Origin: Cephalopachus bancanus
Taxonomy: Eukaryota > Chordata > Mammalia > Primates > Tarsiidae
Assembly: GCA_027257055.1 (NCBI GenBank)
Contig: JAPVLO010000401.1
Location: forward strand, 62,001-126,000
Direction: 5' to 3'
DNA: 64,000 nt
Both the position numbers and the translations under genes were made by a program. The notes beneath the pieces were generated by a model that saw only the letters and a program-made list of their open reading frames with translations, had not been told where the DNA came from and did no database searches. Positions 11,061 through 23,259 of the stretch are shown piece after piece. How positions within the stretch are numbered: the first letter of the stretch is position 1; each line of letters starts with the position of its first letter.

Positions 11061-11192
11061 ACAACATTTTCTAATATCAGGTCATATTTCTGATTGCCTT
11101 ATGCCTGTTTTTAAAAATTTGTCACTCAGTCTCTGTGATTTGAGGAAGAAAAAAAAGTTTGAAAGTAGAAATCAAGTAGGATTTATACATTA

Positions 11193-11489
11193 CTTTTTTT
11201 TTTTGATTCGGAGTCTCACTCTGTCGCCCAGGCTGGAGTGCAGTGGCATGCTTATGGCCACTGCAACCTTGACTGCTGGGTTCAGGCGATCCTTCCGCCT
11301 TAGCCTTCCAAGTAGCTGGACCTATAGGCATGGGCCACCATAGTCAGCTATTTATTTATTTATTTATTTATTGTAGAGACGAGGTCTCACCATGCCCAGG
11401 CTGGTCTCAAACCCCTGGGCTCAGGCAATCCTCTCACCTCAGCCTCCCAAAGTGTTGGGATTACAGGCACGAGCCACTGTGCCCGGTTC
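11193..11489 (-). repeat. Alu, full length
   Basis: TTTTTTTTTTGATTCGGAGTC through GTGCCCGGTT. The mid linker has expanded to (TATT)5. Confidence 0.95.
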
Positions 11490-11517
11490 ATCCGTTATTT
11501 TAATTGGTGTAAGTTTT

Positions 11518-11813
11518 TTGTTTTTGTTTTTTCGAGGCAGAGTCTCACTCTGTCACCCAGACTGGAGGGCAGTGGCATGCTCCTGGCCACCGCAGTCTCG
11601 ACCTGCTGGGCTCAGGCATCCTTCCGCCTCAGTCTTCCAAGTAGCTGGAACTACAGGCGTGTGCTACCATGCCCAGCTGATTTTTGATTTATTGTAGAGA
11701 CAAGGTCTCACCAAGTTGCCCGAGTGGGTCTCAAACCCATGGGCTCAGGCAATCCTCTTACCTCGGGCCCCCAAAGCACTGGAATTATAGGCGTGAGCCA
11801 CCACGCCCAGCCT
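11518..11813 (-). repeat. Alu, full length
   Basis: TTGTTTTTTCGAGGCAGAGTC through CACGCCCAGCC. It follows the previous Alu by under 30 bp. Confidence 0.95.
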
Positions 11814-11858
11814 GTATGCTTCTTTTAAACTGTAGGGACTTCCACCTCCATTTTTTTT

Positions 11859-12158
11859 CCTTTTTTTTTTTTTTTTTTGAGTCGAGATCTCGCTCTGTTG
11901 TCCAGCCCAGAGTTCAGTGTCATGATCATGGCTCATCATAGCCTCTACCTCCTAGGTTCAGGCAATTCTTCCACCCTAGCCTCCCACGTAGCTGGGACTA
12001 CAGATGCATGCCGCCATGCCCGGCTAATTTTTGTTGTTTTTATGGAGACAAGGTCTTGACATGTTGCCCAGACTTATCTCAAACTCCTGGGCTCAAGCAT
12101 TTCTCCTATTCAGCCTCCCAAAATGCTGGGATTACAGATGTGAGCTACCACACCCATC
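11859..12158 (-). repeat. Alu, full length
   Basis: T18 run, GAGTCGAGATCTCGCTCTG through CCACACCCATCT. Confidence 0.93.
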
Positions 12159-12200
12159 TTCTCTCCCTCCCTCCCTCCTTCCCCTTCTCCTCCTCTACAA
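12158..12200. repeat. Pyrimidine-rich simple repeat
   Basis: CTCCCTCCCTCCCTCCTTCC-type tract, one strand purely C/T. Confidence 0.9.
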
Positions 12201-12226
12201 TTTTTTGTGGAAGAAATGGCTTTAAA

Positions 12227-12519
12227 AAAATTTTTTTTTTGAGTTGGAGTCTCACTCTGTCACCCAGCCTGGAGGGCAGTGGCTGCTCCCAGCCACTGCA
12301 GCCTCGACCTGCTGGGCTCCGGCGACCCTTCCGCCTCAGCCTTCCAAGTAGCTGGAATTACAGGCATGCGCAACCACGCCCGGCTAATTTTTTGATTTAT
12401 TGTAGAGATGAGGTCTCACCAAGTTGCCCAGGTGGGTCTTGAACCCACGGGCTCAGGCAATCCACTCACCTCAGCCTCCCAAAGGCGTGGGATTACAGGC
12501 TGAGCCACCGAACCTGGCT
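12227..12519 (-). repeat. Alu, full length
   Basis: Fourth Alu in a row in the same orientation. TSD GGCTTTTAAAA (left at 12210, right at 12520). Confidence 0.96.
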
Positions 12520-12529
12520 GGCTTTTAAA

Positions 12530-13140
12530 ATTTATTAGTTTGTTTTTAAATTTTATTTTAGAGTTGTGGGTAAATGTGCGGAGTTGCTATAAGTAGATTG
12601 TGCAAAGATGGGGTTTGGACTTCAAAGTAAGCCCTCTCCCCACAAGTAGTGGATATTGTACCCAATGGGTGGTTGTGTGTCCCTTGTCGCCCCTCCCTTC
12701 CTCCTTTCTTTAGCCCAGTGTCTGTTGTTCCGACGTTTGTTCCAGTGTGCCCAATGTTTAGTTCCGGCTTATGAGTGGGAAGATGCAGTATTCAGTGTTT
12801 TGTTTTTGTGAGAGTTCTTCACTTTGAATGGTGGTATCCAGCTGCACTCATGTTGCTGTAAAGGACATAATTTTGTTCTTTTTTATGGCTGTGTAGTATT
12901 CCATTATGTATATGTAACATTTTCTTTATCTAGATCACTTTTGAAAGGCGTCTGGGTTTGTTCCATGTTTTTGCTGATGTGAGTAGTGCTGCAGTGAACA
13001 TACTTATGCAGGTGTCTTTTTTGTAGAGCGATTTACGTTCGTCTAGGTATATTTTCGGGAGTGCAATTTCTGGGTTGAGTAGTAACTCAATTACTAGTTC
13101 TCTGAGAAATCGCCATACTGCTTTTTTAAAGAAACATTTG
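12530..13140 (-). repeat. L1 3' end, antisense
   Basis: GGCTGTGTAGTATTCCATTA, GTTCCATGTTTTTGCTG, GTAGTGCTGCAGTGAACATA and GAAATCGCCATACTGC are the reversed primate L1 ORF2 end and 3' UTR. The copy is truncated and decayed. Confidence 0.88.
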
Positions 13141-13209
13141 ACTCCGTACTGCTTTTAAAGAACATGAAAATTATTTGAGTCTGTAATCTATATATCTATC
13201 TATTTATTT

Positions 13210-13543
13210 ATATTTTTAGAGTCAGAGTCTCACTCTATCGCCCAAGCTGGAGTGCAGTGGCCTGATCACGAAGGTCATGGCTCATGGCAGCCTCTAACTT
13301 CTGGGTTTAGGTGTTCCTTTCACCTCAGTATCTCTAACTTCTGGGTTTAGGTGTTCCTTTCACCTCAGTATCCCATGTAGCTGGGACTACAGGTGCACAC
13401 CACCATACCTAATTTTTTAATTTTTGTAGAGACGAGGTCTCACTATGCTGCCCAGACTGGTCTCGAACTCCTGGGTTCAGACAGTCCTCTCACCTGGCCT
13501 CCCAGAGTGTTGGGATTATAGGCGTGAGTCACCACACCCAGCC
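13210..13543 (-). repeat. Alu with internal 40-bp tandem duplication
   Basis: Ordinary old Alu except that 13292-13331 is repeated exactly at 13332-13371 (unit begins CTCTAACTTCTGGGTTTAGG). Confidence 0.95.
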
Positions 13544-13648
13544 TGTAATACTTAAAAAAAATTTTTTTTGGTAGTATATTTTGAAGCCAGGGTCTACTTC
13601 TTGTCCCTTGCCTCTGAAAGTTAACCAGTAGTATTTAAAATATAATCC

Positions 13649-13927
13649 TAAACCGGGCTTGGTGGTTCAGCCTGTAATCCCGCACCTTTGGGAGGCTGAG
13701 GTGAGTGGATTGCCTGAGCCCGCGGGTTCGAGACCCGCCTGGGCAACTTGGCGAGACCTCTTCTCTACAATAAATCAAAAAACTAGCCAGGTGTGGTAGC
13801 GCGCGCCTGTGGTTCCAGCTACTCAGAAGGCTGAGGTGGAAGGATCGCCAGCCCAGCAGGTCGAGGCTGCGGTGGCCGGGAGCGTCTACTACACTCCAGT
13901 CTGGGCAACAGAATGAGACTCCAACTC

Positions 13928-13944
<17 letters not shown>
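13649..13944 (+). repeat. Alu, full length
   Basis: AACCGGGCTTGGTGGTTCAG through AACTC plus A-tail. TSD TATAATCCTAAA (13640) and TATAATCCTAAATCC (13960). Confidence 0.96.
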
Positions 13945-13960
<16 letters not shown>

Positions 13961-13965
13961 TATAA
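13944..13965. repeat. (TA)n microsatellite
   Basis: About ten TA units joining the Alu A-tail. Confidence 0.9.
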
Positions 13966-14389
13966 TCCTAAATCCTTTATTGGTTTGAAGTACCATGTAT
14001 CTATGATCTATGAAGGGTCATGTAGGAATTATATAATAGATGTGAAATTTTGAATTAATGAAGAAATGTAATATTTTTAGTATGTAAAAATTTCATTGGT
14101 GTTTTGATTGGAACTGTAGTAAATATATTAATTTGTAGAGATTTGACATCTTGACAATATTGAGTTTTCCCACCCAGGAGCAATGTATTATATCTTTTTG
14201 TTTTATTCAAATGTTCTTATGTTTCTACGATAAAGTTTTGCTTTTTTTTCCTAAGGCCCTGCATGTTTTTTATAAAATAAAAAACATATATTTAGTTGAA
14301 TCGTGGACCTTAAAATTAAAAATTTTTTCAGTGTCCTGTTTTCATGACTCTCTATTCAGACAAACTGAGTATAAAGTCAATATGTTGTT

Positions 14390-14664
14390 GTTTGAGTCAG
14401 AGTCTCACTCTGACATCCAGATTGGAGGGCAGTGGCATGATCATGGCCACCACAGCCTCAACCTGCTGTGTTCAGACGATCCTTCCACCTCAGCCTTCCA
14501 GGTAGCTGGAACTACAGGCACTCCACCGCCTCTGGCTAATTTTAAAAAAATGTATTTGTTGTAGAGAAGAGATCTCACTAAGTTTCTCTGGGTTGGTCAA
14601 GCAATCCTCTCGCTACTGCCTCCCGAAGTGCTGAAATTACAGGCATGAGCCACCGTGCCTGGCC
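14390..14664 (-). repeat. Alu, old
   Basis: GTTTGAGTCAGAGTCTCAC through CGTGCCTGGCC, with several small deletions. Confidence 0.92.
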
Positions 14665-14842
14665 CTCTCTCTCGTTTGTATTGGTGACTGTATGGTGTCT
14701 CACTGTAAGGGTGTGCTGCAGTTTGTTTAACTTTTTTCTTATTGCTAGCCATTCAGGACCTTTCTTCTACTAAAATGATGCTATGGAGAAAATCTATGTA
14801 TGTTATCTTTAGTTATTTATATATGAAGAAATATATATATAT

Positions 14843-15014
14843 TTTGATTCGGAGTTTCACTCTGTTGCTCAGGCTAGAGTGTGGTGGCATACTTAAGGCT
14901 GCGGCAGCTGTGACTTGCAGGACTCAGGTGATCCTTCCTCCTCAGCCTTTCAAGTAGCTGGAACCACAGGCACGCGCCACCATGCTCAGCTAATTTTTTT
15001 TCTTGTAGAGATGA
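14843..15014 (-). repeat. Alu, right-monomer part
   Basis: TTTGATTCGGAGTTTCACTC through CTTGTAGAGATGA, then it is cut by the next Alu's T-run. Its left part is not seen beyond that Alu. Confidence 0.88.
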
Positions 15015-15283
15015 TTTTTTTTTTGGAGTTGGAGTCTCACTCTGTTGCCCAGTCAGGAGTGCAGTGGCACACTCATGGCCACTGCAGCCTCGACCTGCTG
15101 GGCTCAGGTGATCCTTCAGCCTCAGCCTTCCAAGGAGCTGGAACTACAGGCATGTGCACCACACCTGGCTCATTTTTTAAAAAATTTGATTTACTGTAAA
15201 GACGAGGTCTTGCCAAGTTGCCCAGGCTCGCTTCCACCTTGCAAAGTGCTGGGATTATTGGCGTAAGCCACTGTGCCCAGTGC
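15015..15283 (-). repeat. Alu
   Basis: TTTTTTTTGGAGTTGGAGTCTC through CACTGTGCCCAG. Part of the left monomer between GCCCAGGCTCG and CAAAGTGCTGGG is deleted. Confidence 0.92.
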
Positions 15284-15488
15284 ATTTGTAAAAGTAAATG
15301 GATATTTTTAGTCATGGATAGGTAATCACATGATGCTTGGTGTTTTTTTAAAAAATCTTTTATTGAGCGTTTACTGATGGTTTGCATTGTGCCTTGTTTT
15401 GTAGTAAGAAAGAAATGTGTTGGTACTTCCTCAGATATTTAGTTTTCAAAGAGAACGCTAACGAGATTATTGCACTGTGTTCTGTATT

Positions 15489-15543
15489 CTTTCTTTTTTT
15501 GTTTTAAGTTGGCGTCTCTCTCTGTTGCCCAGGCTGGAATGCT
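15489..15543 (-). repeat. Alu 3'-end fragment
   Basis: TTTTTTTGTTTTAAGTTGGCG through GTTGCCCAGGCTGGAATGC; the remaining Alu is absent. Confidence 0.8.
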
Positions 15544-15592
15544 TAAGTTCTGTTTTTTCTGTAAACTGTGACACAGTTTATTAAAGTTAGAA

Positions 15593-15889
15593 CTGGAGCT
15601 AATTGTGGTAGCTCACACCTATAATCCCAGTACTTTGGGAAGCTGAAGAAAGAGGATTGCTTGAGCCCAGGGTTTGAGACCAGCCTGGACAAATTGACAA
15701 GACTTTGATTCTACAATAAATCAAAAATATTAGCTTGGTGTGGTGGTGTGCACCTGCGGTTCCAGCTACTTGGAAGGCTGAGGTGGAAGGATCACCTGAA
15801 CCCAGCAGATTGAGGCTGTGATACCTGTGATCATGCCATTGTGTTCCAGTCTGGGTGACAGAGTCAGACTCTGACTCAAAAAAAAAAAA
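15593..15889 (+). repeat. Alu, old, full length
   Basis: TGGAGCTAATTGTGGTAGCTC through GACTCTGACTC and A-tail. Confidence 0.92.
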
Positions 15890-16120
15890 TTAGTACTGGA
15901 GAGTATTGTATAGTCAGTGACTAAAGATCTCATGGGAGTGGGGATGGATTTTAGGGTTAGGTGATGATAAAGAGAGAATTCTAGAAAGCCCAATTGAAAC
16001 ATAGGCAGGAATGAGCCTAGTATGTTCAGGATGCATCCTGCCTGGATCTGAAGATGCACACTGCAACTGGGAAGTAAGAATTAATGGCTGAAGTCAGGTC
16101 TTTCATACCCTCTCCACCTT

Positions 16121-16403
16121 TTTTTTTTGAGTTGGAGTCTCACTCTGTCGCCCAGACTGGAGTGCAGTGGCCGTTCCCGGCCACCGCAGCCTCAACCTGC
16201 TGGGCTCCGGCGATCCTTCCACCTCAGCCTGCCGAGTAGCCGGAATTAGAGGCGCGCACTACCACGCCTGGCTAATTTTTTTATTTTATTGTAGAGATGA
16301 GGTCGCACCTGCCCAGGCGGGTCTCGAACCCGCGGGCTCAGGCAATCCACTCACCTCAGCCTCCCAAAGCGCGGGATTACAGGCTGAGCCACCGAGCCCG
16401 GCT
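16121..16403 (-). repeat. Alu, young subfamily, full length
   Basis: Near-consensus, shortened CACCTGCCCAGGCGGG block (deletion class) and AGCCGGAATTAGAGG. TSD-like CTCCACCTTTT / CTCACCTTCTG at its ends. Confidence 0.96.
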
Positions 16404-16424
16404 CACCTTCTGTCTTTATAACTA

Positions 16425-16690
16425 CTAGTTCACATTCAGGTCTTACCTTGGAACATTTTCTCTGGCAGTCTGTTCCTGATTCTTTGCTAGACGTATTGCC
16501 AGCACTCTGAGTTCTTCATTGCCCTTATCACAATTTAGGTAATTGTTTACTGTTTATCTCTTCTGCTAGATTGTGTGCTCCCTGTGAAGAGAAACTATGC
16601 CTTGCTTGACACTTTATCTAGAGAACCTGGCATGGTGCTCGACACACATTTTAGGTGTTCATAAATGTATTTTGGATGATTGAAACATGT
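16425..16690 (+). repeat. L2 3' end
   Basis: GCTAGATTGTGTGCTCCCTG, AACCTGGCATGGTGCTCGAC and TTCATAAATGTATTTTGGAT follow the L2 3' terminus. Confidence 0.75.
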
Positions 16691-16910
16691 ATTACAGGAA
16701 AATTAATGTGCCACAAAAGTAGAAAAGGAAAATTTGGGAACTGGGAAACCAATTCAGAGTTAGAAGTTGTATTGATGTAACCAAAGAGACCTTAGCAAGG
16801 GTGGAGGTTGGGAGGAAAAGTCGTAATGCTTGGGAAACTGAATCAAAGGAAAGAAAAGCTGATTTCCTTGCTGATTTATAAGAAAAGTATTATGTTATTT
16901 CTGAATACAT

Positions 16911-17079
16911 TTTTTTTTTGAGTCAGAGTCTCATTCTGTCCTGATGCCCAGAATGGAATGCAATGGCACAATCACAGCTCACTGCAGCTTGACCTTGTGG
17001 ACTCAGGCAGTCCTCCGTCCTCAGCCTCCTGAGTAGCTGAGACTACAGGTGCGTGCCACCACGCCCAGCTAAGTTTTTT
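16911..17079 (-). repeat. Alu right-monomer fragment
   Basis: TTTTTTTTTGAGTCAGAGTC through CCACGCCCAGCTAAG, stopping before the linker. Confidence 0.88.
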
Positions 17080-17154
17080 CCTTGTAGGTTTAATTAGAAC
17101 AATGGTTTGCCTTATATTTTCCAGACACCCTCTTCACTAAAATAACTAAATTGA

Positions 17155-17290
17155 AGGAACATTGAATAGTGAAAGAACATGGTCATTTGAGTTAGAAGGA
17201 CTTGGGTTTATATAATTGAACTTCTCAGAAGTTGCTTCCTTATCTGTAAAATAGGAGAAGTGTTAGGATTAAGTGAGTTGACATACTTAA
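17155..17290 (+). repeat. MIR
   Basis: GTCATTTGAGTTAGAAGGAC, TTGGGTTTATATAATTG and TATCTGTAAAATAGGAGAAG follow the MIR sense order. Confidence 0.65.
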
Positions 17291-18225
17291 AGATCATTTA
17301 TTTTCCCATTTCTCATGCATAGCTGTGTGTGGAAAGAATACTCCAGTGAGGGTAAGTGATCTGTATCTTGGCTTTTCTGGAGACTCCCGTAAGGAATTTG
17401 GGGAGTAATTACAAGCGGAGCTAGTATGAACAAAAGGGAAGTAAGCAATGCAGGAATAGAGTTATAAAGCGAGGACAATCATCTAGTCTCCATGGAGGGC
17501 GCTTGCTAGGAGTGTGTGCAAAGGAAGGGAGCCAGTGTGACAAGAGGGTGAGCGGCAGAAGCCAGGCTGGAAACAAGGTGCTGGACTATGCAGGCTCTTA
17601 GAGTCCCAGTAAGGGTTTCATCCTGAGAAAGCCATGGCAGGGCATTTGGTATGGGTGGAACACGACCAGACTTTCCTCATAATATTATAACTGAGAATAG
17701 GAAGAGACAAGTGGGGTGATGGTTGCCATAGGCTAGGTGAGGGAAGATCACCCAGACAGTGGTAGTCATAAGGGTGAGAAAAATGAGTGGATTTGACAGA
17801 TACTTGGGTGAGGCTATCTAACCTGGTCCCGGTTTGGTGAGGTAGGGAAGCAAGCACTGCAGCTCTCTTGGCTTGTCCTGCTTTGATTGTTTATACATAG
17901 AAACAGTGACCAAGAGTCCTAAACTAGTCAGAAAGTTTTTCCATTGTGCCTTTTGTTCTTTACTTATAGGAGTTCTTACTGATCACCTGTCGTAATGCCT
18001 GAGCTGCTTTTCGTTCTCTAACAAAGGTGTGTGTGAGTTCCAGGGTGGGGTTTTGTTTTGTGTTCATTTTGCCCCATTTGCTTCTTTTTTCTATGTGACT
18101 CAATTTTTTTCCCATTTAAAAAATATACGATTGACATTTAGTAATTGCACATATTTGTTAGGTGAAGCATGATGTTTTGATACATGTTTAATGAGGAAAC
18201 CAGGGTAATTAGTATATTCATCATT
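17291..18225. other. Unique sequence, possibly decayed L2/MER
   Basis: GAGTCCCAGTAAGGGTTTCA and GGTGATGGTTGCCATAGGCT recall antisense L2 wording but I cannot anchor it. No exon call. Confidence 0.35.
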
Positions 18226-18227
18226 TT

Positions 18228-18344
18228 TTCTTTTTTTTTTTTTTTGAGTTGGGATCTCACTCTGTCGCCTAGGCTGGAGTGCAGTGGCACAATCACAGCT
18301 AACTGCAGCCTCAACCTCCTGGGTTCAGGCGATCTTTGCACATC
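18228..18344 (-). repeat. Alu, right part, split by solo LTR
   Basis: TTTTTTTTTTGAGTTGGGATC through GGCGATCTTTGCACATC; it continues after the LTR at 19499 with CACATCAGCCTTCCTAGTAG. Confidence 0.93.
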
Positions 18345-19498
18345 TGTTGGGAGCCAGCCACGGAGGCCCACTGAGCATTAGGGATCAGGAAGGGCTGTTG
18401 ACCCCGAGACCACTAGGATGCGTTCGGGAGCTGTTGACCCCATTTCCTCCCCCTTTCTACTCAGCACTAACCAGATTAAGCTCTGGTGAGCTCAAAACAT
18501 AAAAACTCTGAGACCGGGACGAACACAGGCTCACTTTGGAAGCTCATTGCTCCCATTCTTCCACAAACTGCAGTTTCGGCTTTTACACAACTTGCAATTC
18601 AAACTTGGGTCACATCTAAGAGCCTTAGTATTGGTCACAGGCTTCTGGGTTGTGATCTCAGGATTCACTGAAGTTGAATAAGGTGTAAATTGTGTAGAAT
18701 ATAGTTTTAGAAGACAGCCATTCTATTGAAAGAATGCGGCTGGATTACTTGCAGGTAGCCCACTGTGAACTTTGGACTGGGCCACATTCCAAACATTCTG
18801 GGATGGGCCACTTTCATTTGTAAAGTAAATAAGCTTCTATAGAATTGTTTAACTTGCCGGGCTCGGTGGCTCAGCCTGTAATCCCATGCCTTTGGGAGGC
18901 TGAGGTGAGTGGATTGCCTGAGCCTGCGGGTTCGAGACCCTCCGAGACCTTATCTCTACAATAAATCAAAAAATCAGCTGGGCATGGTAGCGCATGCCTG
19001 TAATTCCGGCTACTTGGAAGGCTGAGGCGGAAGGATCGCTGGAGCCCAGCAGGTCGAGGCTGCGGTGGCCGGGAGCGGCCACTGCACTCCAGTCTGGGCG
19101 ACTGAGTGAGACTCCAACTCAAAAAAAAAAAAAAAGAATTGTTTAACTTGGCATAAATCAATCGGCTTAGGATGAAAAAGGTTTATAGAATATGTCAGTC
19201 ACAGATTAGGTTATCCTTTGTTATGGGATTTTAAGATTATCATATGAAAAGGGTTTAAAGGCAATCATTGATTAAGTTTTCATGGATTAAGGTTTCTGGT
19301 GGGTGGGGGATGCCCCTCCCACATTTGACTTTGTGTATAAAAGACCCATTGTAATTCCCAGTAATATACATCACTTCTGCACTAGACCGGAGTCCAGTCT
19401 CCTTCTTTCTCTCTCTCTCTCTTTCTTCTTCCCCCCAGTCGCCGACGCCGTCTCCACCTTTGGGGTACCCTGAACCCGGCTGGAGCTGGTCTCCAGCA
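18345..19498 (+). mobile_element. Solo LTR of a class II (betaretrovirus-like) ERV
   Basis: Starts TGTTGGGAGCCAGCC and ends CTGGTCTCCAGCA (TG...CA), flanked by an exact 6-bp duplication CACATC at 18339-18344 and 19499-19504. Six-base duplications and TGTTGGGAGCC starts are typical of class II ERVs. TATAAAAG at about 19337 is a plausible TATA box, followed by a CT-rich tract at 19400-19436. Without the 0.28-kb Alu inside it the LTR is about 0.87 kb. No internal viral genes are present, so it is a recombination-derived solo LTR. Confidence 0.88.
18857..19135 (+). repeat. Alu inserted in the solo LTR
   Basis: CCGGGCTCGGTGGCTCAG through AACTC and A15. TSD AGAATTGTTTAACTT on both sides. GACCCTCCGAGACC shows a further deletion in the left monomer. 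Confidence 0.97.
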
Positions 19499-20634
<1,136 letters not shown>

Positions 20635-21213
20635 TCTTTTTTTGCGTTGGAGTCTCACTCAGTCACCCAGACTGGAGTGCAGTGGCCACTCCCAGCCACC
20701 GCGGCCTCAACCATCTGGGCTCCAGTGATCCTTCCACTTCAGCCTTCCAAGTAGCAGGAACTACAGGTGTGTGCTATGACACCCGGCTAATTTTTTTTTT
20801 TTTTTGAGTTGAAGTCTCACTCTGTCGCCCAGACTGGAGTGCAGAGGCCGCTCCCGGCCACCGCAACCTCGACCCGCTGGGCTCCGGTGATCCTTCCGCC
20901 TCAGCCTTCTGAGTAACCAGAATTACAGGCATGCGCTACCACGCCCGGCTGATATTTTGATTTATTATAGAGATGAGGTCTCGCTGCCCAGGCGGGTCTC
21001 AAACCCACGGGCTCAGGCAATCCACTCACCTCAGTCTCCCAAAGTTGTGGGATTACAGGCTGAGCCACTGAGCCCGGCTTAACTTTTTGATTTATTGTAG
21101 AGATGAGGTCTCGCCAAGTTGCCCAGGCGGGTCTCGAACCCGCGGGTTCAGGCAATCCACTCACCTCGGCTTCCCAAAGTACTGGGATTACAGGTTGAGC
21201 CACTGAACCTGGC
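20635..21213 (-). repeat. Alu split by another Alu
   Basis: Outer right part 20635-20790 (GCGTTGGAGTCTCACTCAGTC...CACCCGGCTAATTTT) and left part 21080-21213 (TTTTTGATTTATTGTAGAG...GAACCTGGCC) flank a complete young Alu. Confidence 0.92.
20791..21079 (-). repeat. Alu, young subfamily, in an Alu linker
   Basis: TTTGAGTTGAAGTCTCAC through CTGAGCCCGGC, with the shortened TCTCGCTGCCCAGG block. Confidence 0.95.
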
Positions 21214-21238
21214 CTCAATTCTTGATATTGTTTGAATT

Positions 21239-21514
21239 TTTTTTTTTTGAGTTGGAGTCTCACTCTGTCACCAAGCCTGGAGTGCAGTGGCCGCTCCCGG
21301 CCACCGCAACCTCGACCTGCTGGGCTCCGGTGATCCTTCCAAGTAGCTGGAACTATAGGCGCGCGCTGCCATGCCCGACTAATTTTTGATTTATTGTAGA
21401 GACGAGGTCTCGCCAAGTGGCCCAGGCGGATCTCGAACCCGCGGGCTCAGGCAATTCTCTTGCCTTGGCTTCCCAAAGTGCTGGGATTGCAGGCTATGCC
21501 ACCGAGCCCGGCCG
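21239..21514 (-). repeat. Alu, full length, in L1M
   Basis: Undeleted class. TSD GATATTGTTTGAATTTTT on both sides (21221 and 21513). The right monomer has lost the CGCCTCAGCC block. Confidence 0.97.
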
Positions 21515-21784
21515 ATATTGTTTGAATTTTTAATTTTTACATTCTAACTGGTATGTAGTGCAATCCCATTTTGTTTTTATTTTGTATTTTCCAGTGACTA
21601 ATGATGTTGAGCATCTTTTCATGAGCTTATTGATCATTAGTATGTCTTTTTGATATTTATTTTCAAATCTTTTGACCATTTAAAAATTAGCTATTAAAAA
21701 TTATATTGTAAGAGTTTACTATACTTGGTACACTTTCTGGTTAGATGTATTGTGGTTTGCCTTTTATTTTCTTTACAATGGCAT
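21514..21784 (-). repeat. L1M, continued
   Basis: ACATTCTAACTGGTATGTAG, TGTTGAGCATCTTTTCATGA and CTTTTGACCATTTAAAAATT are reversed L1 ORF2-end text. Confidence 0.85.
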
Positions 21785-21798
21785 GAAAAGCAGAAGTT

Positions 21799-21900
21799 AG
21801 CCGGGCTCGGTGGCTCAGGTCAAGGCTGTGGTGGCCGGGAGCGGCCACTGCACTCCAGTCTGGGCGACAGAGTGAGACTCCAACTCAAAAAAAAAAAAAA
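21799..21900 (+). repeat. Mini-Alu (102 bp, internally deleted)
   Basis: GCCGGGCTCGGTGGCTCAG is joined directly to GTCAAGGCTGTGGTGGCC, so about 180 bases of the dimer are missing. The A-tail is intact and an exact 14-bp TSD GAAAAGCAGAAGTT (21785-21798, 21901-21914) surrounds the short form, so the deletion was made before or during insertion. Confidence 0.95.
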
Positions 21901-21914
21901 GAAAAGCAGAAGTT

Positions 21915-22204
21915 TTTTTTGATTTGGAGTCTCACTCTGTTGCCCAGTCTGAAGTACAGTGAGGCCACGGCCTCCGCAGCCTCGACATGCTGGGCTCAGG
22001 TGATCCTTCTGCCTCAGCCCTCCATGTAGCTGGAACTACAGTCATGAGCCATCACGCCTGGCTAATTTTTTTTTTTTAATTTATTGTAGAGACGAGGTCT
22101 TGACAAGTTGCCCAGACTGGTCTTGAATCCCTGGTCTCAGGCAATCCTCTTGCCTCGGCCTCCCAAAGTGCTGGGATTACAGGCTTGAGCCACTGCGCCC
22201 AGCC
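21915..22204 (-). repeat. Alu, full length
   Basis: TTTTTTTGATTTGGAGTCTC through GCGCCCAGCC, directly next to the mini-Alu's right TSD. Confidence 0.94.
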
Positions 22205-22530
22205 ACACAAGCTTTTTAAAAAACTTATTTTGAAGTTCAATTCATTTGTTTTTAAAAAGCAGTATGTCTTTTTTGTGTTCTAAACATATTTTTGTCTCCT
22301 GAGGGTCATAATTATTTTCTTCTAGAGTTTTATAGTTTTAGCTTTTACTTTTGGGTCTATCATTCCTTTCTAGTTAACTTTTATGTACGGTATGAGGGAC
22401 GGTTGAGGTTTGTTTTTTCTGTTTGTCTCCCCAGCTTTTCTAGTACTTATCTCTTGAAAAGTCTATTCTTTTCCCATTGAATTACCTTAACGCCTTTGTC
22501 AAAAATCAACTTGTCATGTATACAGATGCT
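22205..22530 (-). repeat. L1M, continued
   Basis: GAGTTTTATAGTTTTAGC, TTTTGGGTCTATCATTCC, TTTTCCCATTGAATTACC and CTTTGTCAAAAATCAACTTG are classic antisense L1M phrases. Confidence 0.9.
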
Positions 22531-22657
22531 CCTCAACTTACCATGGGATTACATCTTAGTAAACCCACTGTAAACTGAAATTATTGTAAGTAGAAAAGGC
22601 ATTTAATGTACCTAACATACTGAAAATCATAGCTTAGCCTAGCCTATCTTCTCTTTC

Positions 22658-22942
22658 CTTTTGAGTCAGTATTTCACTCTGTCACCCAGTCTGGAGTGCA
22701 ATGGCTCCATTATGGCTCACTGCAGCCTCCACCTCCTGCACTCAGGCTATCCTTCCATCTCAGCCTCCCAAGCATCACCACATCTGGTTAATTTTTTGAT
22801 TTTTTTTGTTGTTGTTGTTTTGTAGAGACAAGGTCTCACTTTGTTCCCCAGACTGGACTTGAATTCCTGGGCTCAAGCGATCCTCCTGCCTCAGCCTCCC
22901 AAAGTGTTGGGATTACAAGTGTAGGAGCCACTGCACCTGGCC
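22658..22942 (-). repeat. Alu, old, full length
   Basis: TTTTGAGTCAGTATTTCACTC through GCACCTGGCC, with (GTT)n in the linker at about 22808. Confidence 0.92.
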
Positions 22943-22951
22943 TCCTGTGTT

Positions 22952-23259
22952 TTTGTTGTTGTTGTTGTTGTTTTCTGCGTTGGAGTCTCACTCTGTCTCT
23001 CAGGCTGGAGTGCAGTGGCATGCTCACGGCCACCACAGCCTCGACCCGCTGGATTCAGACAATCCTTCTGCCTCAGCCTTCCAAGTAGCTGGAACTACAG
23101 GCACTCGCCACCACGCCTGGCTAATTTTTTGATTTATTGTAGAGATGAGGTCTCACCAATTTTGCTCAGGCTGGTCTCAAGCCCGTGGGCTCAGGCAGTC
23201 CTCTTACCTCGGCCTCTCAAAGTGCTGGGATTATAGGTGCGATCCTCTGTGCCTGGCCT
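22952..23259 (-). repeat. Alu with (TTG)n tail
   Basis: TTGTTGTTGTTGTTGTTGTT tail, GCGTTGGAGTCTCACTCTG through TGTGCCTGGCC. Confidence 0.93.

Noticed and set aside
11193..12519. Regularly spaced repeats that might suggest an array
   Set aside because: They are four independent Alus with different ages and tails, not a CRISPR-like or satellite array.
20901..21416. 171-aa minus-strand open frame
   Set aside because: Runs through three Alus; the repeated peptide pattern is Alu.
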